The notes beneath the pieces were generated by a model. That model was not told where the DNA came from and ran no database searches. It worked only from the letters and a program-made list of their open reading frames with translations. This document shows positions 15,984 through 20,705 of a DNA stretch of 20,705 bases, piece after piece. A program made the position numbers and the translations under genes. This stretch comes from CAZEFK01 sp964511405. Its GTDB lineage: Bacteria; Pseudomonadota; Alphaproteobacteria; Elsterales; Elsteraceae. The stretch's first letter is position 1. Every line of letters starts with the position of its first letter. The stretch covers positions 1-20,705 of the forward strand of contig CAZEFK010000133.1 of the NCBI GenBank assembly GCA_964511405.1, read 5' to 3'.

Positions 15984-16031
15984 CGCCTCCTCCATCTCGT
16001 CGATGGCGAACGCGATGGCGCCGGCAGCAGT

Positions 16032-16823
16032 TCAGGGGCGCGGAGCGGCCAGGCGCACGCCGTCGCGCCAGCGGGCCAGCAGGTCGTCCAAGGCGTGGTG
16101 GATGTGCTCGCGCGCGATGCGCTCGGCGGCGGCGCCGTCGCGACCGCGGAAGGCGGCCAACAGGGTGCGGTGCTCCTGGGCGATCTGCTCCGGCCGACCG
16201 GGCCGGTAGCCCCATTCCAGGCGCATCGCGCTGAAGAACTGGCCGTGCCGGCGGATGATCCGGGTCGCCTCGCGGTTTTCGTGCATGCGCCGGATCGCCG
16301 TGTGGAAGCTGGCATTGGTGCGCACCAGGGCGCTGATATCGCCGGACTCGACCGCCGCCTCGTACTCGGCCTGGATCGCCTCCAGTTGGTCGACCTGCGC
16401 CGCGGTCGCGCTCTCGGCCACCAGCCGCGCGATGTAGGAGTCCAGCGCCACGCGGATTTCGTTCAGCTCCCGCAGGAAGCGCTCGTCGATGTTGCGCACG
16501 CTGGCGCCGCGATTGGGCGAGATCACCACCCAGCCCTCGGCCTCCAGCTGGCTCAGGGCCTCGCGGATCGGCGCGGGGCTTAGGCCGTAGCGGCGCACCA
16601 GGTCTCCGGTCTTCAGGCGCACGCCGCAAGCGAGCGCGCCGCGGGCGATGTCGGACCGGATGGCGTCGCGGACGCGATGATAGTTGGGCAGGCCCAGCAT
16701 GGCCTCGTCCTCGGGGTCGTCGGACCTGACGCCCGCGCCCGACTCGGCGCCCTCGTCCCACAGGTTGCTCATCTCGGCCGCGCCCGCTCCCGCATCGCCT
16801 GCTGTCGGATCCGACATTGACAT
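16032..16823 (-). CDS. GntR-family regulator with FCD domain
   Basis: This 263-residue regulator of the FadR/FCD branch has an unusually long, disordered acidic leader (about residues 1-42). The winged helix-turn-helix follows at about 45-112, with GDLVRRYGLSPAPIREALSQ and LEAEGWVVISPNRGASV. The helical FCD domain (about 120-250) has metal/ligand-type histidines in SFHTAIRRMHE, AQEHRTLL and REHIHHAL. FCD regulators usually sense small organic acids. The start may instead be ATG 16817, which has better ribosome-site spacing (AAGGG, 8 nt). It diverges from the ABC importer operon across a 13-bp palindrome. Confidence 0.92.
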   Translation of the reverse strand: MSMSDPTAGDAGAGAAEMSNLWDEGAESGAGVRSDDPEDEAMLGLPNYHRVRDAIRSDIARGALACGVRLKTGDLVRRYGLSPAPIREALSQLEAEGWVVISPNRGASVRNIDERFLRELNEIRVALDSYIARLVAESATAAQVDQLEAIQAEYEAAVESGDISALVRTNASFHTAIRRMHENREATRIIRRHGQFFSAMRLEWGYRPGRPEQIAQEHRTLLAAFRGRDGAAAERIAREHIHHALDDLLARWRDGVRLAAPRP

Positions 16824-16846
16824 CGCCCTTGCCCGGCGCGGAGATA

Positions 16847-16859
16847 TTAGATTATCTAA
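16847..16859. promoter_or_regulatory. Candidate GntR operator
   Basis: TTAGAT-T-ATCTAA is a perfect palindrome with 6-nt arms in the 61-nt gap between the GntR gene and the ABC binding-protein gene, about 25 nt before the latter. Its size and AT-rich character suit FadR-type dimers. It probably overlaps the promoter of the importer operon; the perfect -35-like TTGACA at 16817-16822 is too far from a good -10 to be assigned with confidence. Confidence 0.65.
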
Positions 16860-16884
16860 ATTCGAAAATCATGGGAGGAACCGA

Positions 16885-18507
16885 ATGACCGGCATGAGGT
16901 CGGGCCCGACCCGCCGCCAGGTCCTGGCGGGCGGCGGTGGACTGGCGGCCGCCCTGGCGCTGGCCGGCGCGCCGCGCGCGGCGCGGGCCGCCAAGGACAA
17001 CGTGGTCCGCCATGCGGTGGCCGCCGACCATGTCAATTCGCTCGATCCGTCGCTGATCATCCAGAATGCCGACGCCAATACCGTCCGGCAGGTCTTCGAC
17101 GCCCTGATCGACCCGCCCTACGGCACCTTCGATCTGACGCCCGCTGATATCGTCACCGAAGCTGCGGAATCCTGGGAAATCTCCAAGGATGCCCGCGTCT
17201 ACACGGTCAAGCTCAACCAGGGGATGCTGTTCCACAAGGGCTATGGCGAAGTCACGTCGGAAGACGCCAAGTTTACCTTCGACCGCCTGCGCGATCCCAA
17301 GGGCAATTCGTCTTACCAAGTCTTTTACGACAACGTCGACGACGTGACGATCATCGACAAGTACCGGTTCCAGATCCGGCTGAAGCAGCCGGACCCGACC
17401 TTCTATGCGACCTCGATGATCGCGCGCGGCGCCGGCATCGTGTGCAAGAAGGCGGTCGAGCAGCTGGGCGTGGGCTTCCGCCGCCAGCCGATCGGCAGCG
17501 GCCCGTTCGAATTCGTCGCGATCGACCCCAATCGCGGCGTCATCCTGAAGCGGTTCGAGGACTATCACCGGGCCAAGGCCAAGCTGGACGGCCTGGAATA
17601 CCGCTATATGAGCGATCCCTCGGCGCGCACCCTGGGCTTCCTCAAGGGCGATCTCGACATGATCGAGGCGGCTCGGCTGCCCGGCTGGAACGACGACCTG
17701 CTGCGCCAGATGCCGAAGGCGCGGCTGGATGCGACCAAGCCCGGCAGCACCAACGTCATCTTCTTCAACATGACGCGCAAACCGTTCGACGACGTGCGCG
17801 TGCGCAAGGCGCTGCGCTACGCCATCGACCGCACGGTGTTCCAGCAAGCCTTCGGCATCTTGTACGGGGAGGTGTGGGGCATCAACCCGCCGCAATTCCC
17901 GGGCGCGCTCCAGCATGACGAAGTCCCGGCCGACCTGCGCTACGACTACGATCCGGCCAAGGCCAAGCAACTTCTGGCAGAAGCCGGCTTTCCCAACGGC
18001 TTCAGCTTCGACAACGTCATCTCGCAGCGCGAGGACTACCAGTCGGTGATGCTGATGGTGCAGCAAATGCTGCGCAAGGTCGGCGTCGAGATGAAGCTGC
18101 AGACCATCGATCACACGACCTACCACAGCAACAGCAACAAGGACATGGTGGCGCTGCCGCTGAACTCCGAGACGGTGGCGCCGGTCGGGACCCAACTGCT
18201 GCGGAAATTCGCCAAGGATGCCGTGGTCACGCCCGACGGCGCCGGGGGCAAGGTCAACTACAGCCATTATGGCCAAGTGATCCCGGGCATCGACGACATC
18301 CTGGCCAAGATCGCCGACGAGGCCGATCCCGACCGCCGGATCCGGCTCACCCGCGAGGCCGAGCTGCGCATCCTGGCCGACATGCCGGCTTGGAACGCGC
18401 TGCAGCTGTCGTTCGTGACCGCCCGCAACCCGCGCGTCGACCTGGGCTACGAGATCAAGGCCTCCTACGCCAACTTCACGATGTGGAAGGCTGCGATCGT
18501 GGCATGA
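16885..18507 (+). CDS. ABC transporter substrate-binding protein, family 5 (DppA/OppA/NikA type)
   Basis: This 540-residue periplasmic binding protein of the peptide/nickel/opine-type importers has an N-terminal Tat signal with the twin arginine in TRRQVLAGG, then AAALALAGAP and AARA. Family 5 features include NSLDPSLIIQNADANTVRQV, FDRLRDP, IGSGPFEF, VRKALRYAIDRTVF and YDPAKAKQLLAEAGFPNGF. GGAGG stands 6 nt before ATG 16885. It is followed by two permeases and an ATPase, forming a complete importer order. The ligand could be a peptide, glutathione, opine or another small molecule. Confidence 0.94.
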   Translation: MTGMRSGPTRRQVLAGGGGLAAALALAGAPRAARAAKDNVVRHAVAADHVNSLDPSLIIQNADANTVRQVFDALIDPPYGTFDLTPADIVTEAAESWEISKDARVYTVKLNQGMLFHKGYGEVTSEDAKFTFDRLRDPKGNSSYQVFYDNVDDVTIIDKYRFQIRLKQPDPTFYATSMIARGAGIVCKKAVEQLGVGFRRQPIGSGPFEFVAIDPNRGVILKRFEDYHRAKAKLDGLEYRYMSDPSARTLGFLKGDLDMIEAARLPGWNDDLLRQMPKARLDATKPGSTNVIFFNMTRKPFDDVRVRKALRYAIDRTVFQQAFGILYGEVWGINPPQFPGALQHDEVPADLRYDYDPAKAKQLLAEAGFPNGFSFDNVISQREDYQSVMLMVQQMLRKVGVEMKLQTIDHTTYHSNSNKDMVALPLNSETVAPVGTQLLRKFAKDAVVTPDGAGGKVNYSHYGQVIPGIDDILAKIADEADPDRRIRLTREAELRILADMPAWNALQLSFVTARNPRVDLGYEIKASYANFTMWKAAIVA

Positions 18508-18517
18508 CGGCCGCCCG

Positions 18518-19456
18518 ATGCTGAACTATGCCGGGCGGCGTCTGGTCGACGCCGCGCTCACCGTGCTGCTGGTGCTGACCCTGGTGTTCCTGGCCATGCG
18601 CGTGCTGCCCGGCGATCCGGCCGTGACGGCGCTGGGCGAGACCGCCACGGCCGAACAGCTGGCCGCGTTCCGGACGCGCCTGGGCCTGGACGCCCCGCTG
18701 CCGCTGCAATATCTGGATTTCGTCTGGCATATGGTGCGGCTGGACTTCGGCCACTCCTTGGCGACCGACGAGTCGATCGCCGGCATCCTGGCCCAGAGCC
18801 TGCCCTACACCATGGAGCTGGCGGCGGCGGCGATCGTCATCGGCATGGCGATCGGCGTGCCGGCCGGCGTGGTCTCGGCGACCCGCCGGGGCGCGATGGC
18901 GGACTACGCGGCCCGGCTGCTGTCGCTGGTCGGCTTCTGCGTGCCCGAATTCTGTCTGGGCGCCCTGCTGCTGATCGCCTTCGCCCTGAAGCTGGACCTG
19001 TTCCCGATCATGGGCGGCGGCGAGGGCGCCGCCGACCGCGCCTATCACTTGGCGCTGCCGGCCCTGACGCTCGGCCTGGTGATGGCCGCCTTCACCTGCC
19101 GCCTCACCCGCTCGTCGCTGCTGGAGGTGCTGCGCCGGGACTATGTGCGCACCGCACGGGCGAAGGGCGCGCCGGCCCGGGTGGTGATCTACAAGCATGC
19201 CCTGCGCAATGCCCTGATCCCGGTGGTGACCGGCTTCGGGCTCTACATCCTGTCGATGCTGTCCGGCTCGATCTCGATCGAGCTGGTGTTCTCGCGCCCC
19301 GGGATCGGAACGGTGCTGGTGAACGGCATCCTGGCCCGCGACTACCCGGTCGTGCAGGCCGGCCTGGTGGTGTTCGCGCTGTTCGTGGTGGTGGTCAACA
19401 TGGCGATGGACCTGCTGTACGGCCTGATCGACCCGCGCATCCGGAGCGCGCGATGA
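18518..19456 (+). CDS. ABC transporter permease, DppB/GsiC type
   Basis: This 312-residue inner-membrane permease has the standard layout: a first transmembrane helix near residues 9-30, the periplasmic segment RVLPGDPAVTALGETAT, and five further helices. The ATPase-contacting EAA loop reads ARAKGAPARVVIYKHALRNA, and the end is YGLIDPRIRSAR. It starts 11 nt after the binding-protein stop and overlaps the next permease by 4 nt (ATGA), so the complex is co-translated. Confidence 0.95.
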   Translation: MLNYAGRRLVDAALTVLLVLTLVFLAMRVLPGDPAVTALGETATAEQLAAFRTRLGLDAPLPLQYLDFVWHMVRLDFGHSLATDESIAGILAQSLPYTMELAAAAIVIGMAIGVPAGVVSATRRGAMADYAARLLSLVGFCVPEFCLGALLLIAFALKLDLFPIMGGGEGAADRAYHLALPALTLGLVMAAFTCRLTRSSLLEVLRRDYVRTARAKGAPARVVIYKHALRNALIPVVTGFGLYILSMLSGSISIELVFSRPGIGTVLVNGILARDYPVVQAGLVVFALFVVVVNMAMDLLYGLIDPRIRSAR

Positions 19457-20337
19457 CCGCATCAGCCCCTGCCGCCGCCGAGCCGGTCGCCGCGGCGCCG
19501 TCGTCGCGGCGGGCCCCGCTGACCGCCATCGGCGACAGCCCGGTCACCCTGGTCGCCTTGGCGGTCATCGTGCTGTTCCTGGCCGTGGCCGTCACGGCCC
19601 CCTGGATCGTGCCTTACGACCCGACCGAGCAGAGTTTCCTGGCCGCCGGCAAGCCACCCTCGGCGGCGCACTGGCTCGGCACCGACCGCTATGGCCGCGA
19701 CACCCTCTCGCGGGTGCTGGTCGGCACCCGCTGGTCGCTGCTGTTGGGCCTGACGGCGCCGGCGATCGCCGGCGTCATCGGCACGGCGATCGGCGCCCTG
19801 GCCGGCTTCTTCGGCGGCTGGGTCGACCGCATCACCGCGCGCCTGACCGACCTGCTGCTGGCCTTCCCGGCGCTGCTGCTGGGCATCCTGGTGGCGGGGT
19901 CGCTGGGGCCGGGCTTCGGCAACTTGGTCGCGGCCGTCGCCGTCGCCTTCCTGCCGCGCTTCATCCGGGTCGCCCGCGCCAGCACGCTGACCGTCCGCGG
20001 CGAGCCCTATGTCGAGGCCAGCTTCGCCTGCGGCCAGCCGCCCCTGCGGATCATCGCCAAGCATGTGCTGCCGAACATCTCGGGCTCGCTGGTGGTGGTC
20101 GCGACCCTGTGGGTGGCGACGGCGATCCGCATCGAAGCGACGCTGTCCTTCATCGGCCTGGGCGTGCAGGCGCCCCAGCCCAGCTGGGGCAACATGATCC
20201 GGGACGGCCTGACCAACCTGCTCGGCTCGCCGGCGCCGGTGGTCGCGGCCGCCGGAGCGCTGACCCTCTGCGTGCTGGCCTTCAGCATCGCGGGCGACGC
20301 CGCGCGCGATGCGCTCGACCCGGAGTACCGGGAATGA
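19453..20337 (+). CDS. ABC transporter permease, DppC/GsiD type
   Basis: This 294-residue partner permease has an Ala/Pro-rich cytoplasmic N-tail and a first helix near residues 32-52. The conserved HWLGTDRYGRDTLSRVL follows, with the EAA loop ASFACGQPPLRIIAKHVLPN and the ending AGDAARDALDPEYRE. The stop overlaps the ATPase start (ATGA at 20334-20337). All features and length fit a functional DppC-type subunit. Confidence 0.95.
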   Translation: MTASAPAAAEPVAAAPSSRRAPLTAIGDSPVTLVALAVIVLFLAVAVTAPWIVPYDPTEQSFLAAGKPPSAAHWLGTDRYGRDTLSRVLVGTRWSLLLGLTAPAIAGVIGTAIGALAGFFGGWVDRITARLTDLLLAFPALLLGILVAGSLGPGFGNLVAAVAVAFLPRFIRVARASTLTVRGEPYVEASFACGQPPLRIIAKHVLPNISGSLVVVATLWVATAIRIEATLSFIGLGVQAPQPSWGNMIRDGLTNLLGSPAPVVAAAGALTLCVLAFSIAGDAARDALDPEYRE

Positions 20338-20705
20338 CCGCGCCCCCTGCCCTGCCCCCTGCCCTGGAGGTGCGCGGCCTGACGACCGAGTTCCGCATCA
20401 GGCGCGGCGCCGTGCGCGCGATCGAGGACGTCTCCTTCGCCGTGCCGCGCGGCGGCGCGGTCTGCGTGGTCGGCGAGTCCGGCTCGGGCAAGAGCGTCAC
20501 GGCGCTGTCGATCCTGCGGCTGCTGCCGGAACCGGCCGGCCGCATCGTCGCCGGCGCGGCGCTGCTGGACGGCGTCGACCTGGTGTCGCTGCCGGCGCGC
20601 CGAATGGAAGCGCTGCGCGGGCAATCGGCGGCGATGGTGTTCCAGGAGCCGATGACCTCGCTGAACCCGGTGTTCCGGATCGGCGACCAGATCGCCGAGG
20701 CCGTG
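20334..20705 (+). CDS. ABC transporter ATP-binding protein, DppD type (partial, runs off the window)
   Basis: The first 124 codons are visible. They include the Walker A motif GESGSGKS and the Q-loop region VFQEPMTSLNPVFRIG, which is typical of oligopeptide-type ATPases (DppD/OppD, or the first half of a fused DppD-DppF protein such as GsiA). The signature motif and Walker B lie beyond the window end. It starts within the ATGA overlap with the second permease. Confidence 0.93.
   Translation, partial: MTAPPALPPALEVRGLTTEFRIRRGAVRAIEDVSFAVPRGGAVCVVGESGSGKSVTALSILRLLPEPAGRIVAGAALLDGVDLVSLPARRMEALRGQSAAMVFQEPMTSLNPVFRIGDQIAEAV

Noticed and set aside
16852..18276. 474-codon minus-strand frame opposite the family 5 binding protein
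   Set aside because: Antisense shadow; the composition is unlike a folded protein family and the plus-strand gene is complete.

Overview
The window is GC-rich throughout. Its densely packed, often overlapping genes, Tat-signal binding proteins and gene families point to an alphaproteobacterium, most likely a free-living Rhodospirillales-type organism. That placement is inference from gene content and style; I cannot name a genus. I see no rRNA, tRNA, CRISPR array, insertion sequence, integrase or phage gene.

Layout. (1) 1-1947: the start of an efflux operon on the minus strand (an HlyD/EmrA-type adaptor, then the first codons of the next gene) diverges from a TetR regulator. Two near-identical palindromes and a plausible promoter lie between them. 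(2) 2022-3916: a dispersed-type palindrome, then moaA (molybdopterin synthesis) translationally coupled to nadK (NAD kinase). (3) 3914-4033: a stop-to-stop intergenic element made of consecutive perfect hairpins. (4) 4031-6401, minus strand: a small proline-rich exported protein, a YihY/BrkB membrane protein and a lactonase-family beta-propeller protein. (5) 6402-7123: a hairpin-rich gap, a small exported His/Trp-rich protein with a Tyr/Pro repeat tail, and a bidirectional terminator. (6) 7154-9696, minus strand: glutamine-dependent NAD synthetase coupled to a GNAT acetyltransferase. (7) 9855-11845, plus strand: a TPR/glycosyltransferase-9-like protein coupled by ATGA overlap to a small RelA/SpoT-type HD hydrolase. 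(8) 11888-15454: a ROK regulator diverging from a short nagA-like deacetylase that overlaps an ABC substrate-binding protein gene, with a perfect 22-bp operator-like palindrome between them. (9) 15498-20705: a GntR/FCD regulator and a cupin on the minus strand, diverging from an oligopeptide/nickel-type ABC importer (binding protein, two permeases, start of the ATPase), with a 13-bp palindrome between them.

Three divergent regulator/target pairs (TetR-efflux, ROK-nagA, GntR-ABC importer) each have a visible inverted repeat in the shared promoter region, so their control logic can be proposed from sequence alone. Most genes belong to familiar families. The least explained parts are the hairpin element at 3914-4033, the structured gap at 6442-6578, the TPR-glycosyltransferase/HD-hydrolase pair, the minimal nagA with its orphan binding protein, and the two small exported proteins. 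I did not find an unmistakably new defence or mobile system.
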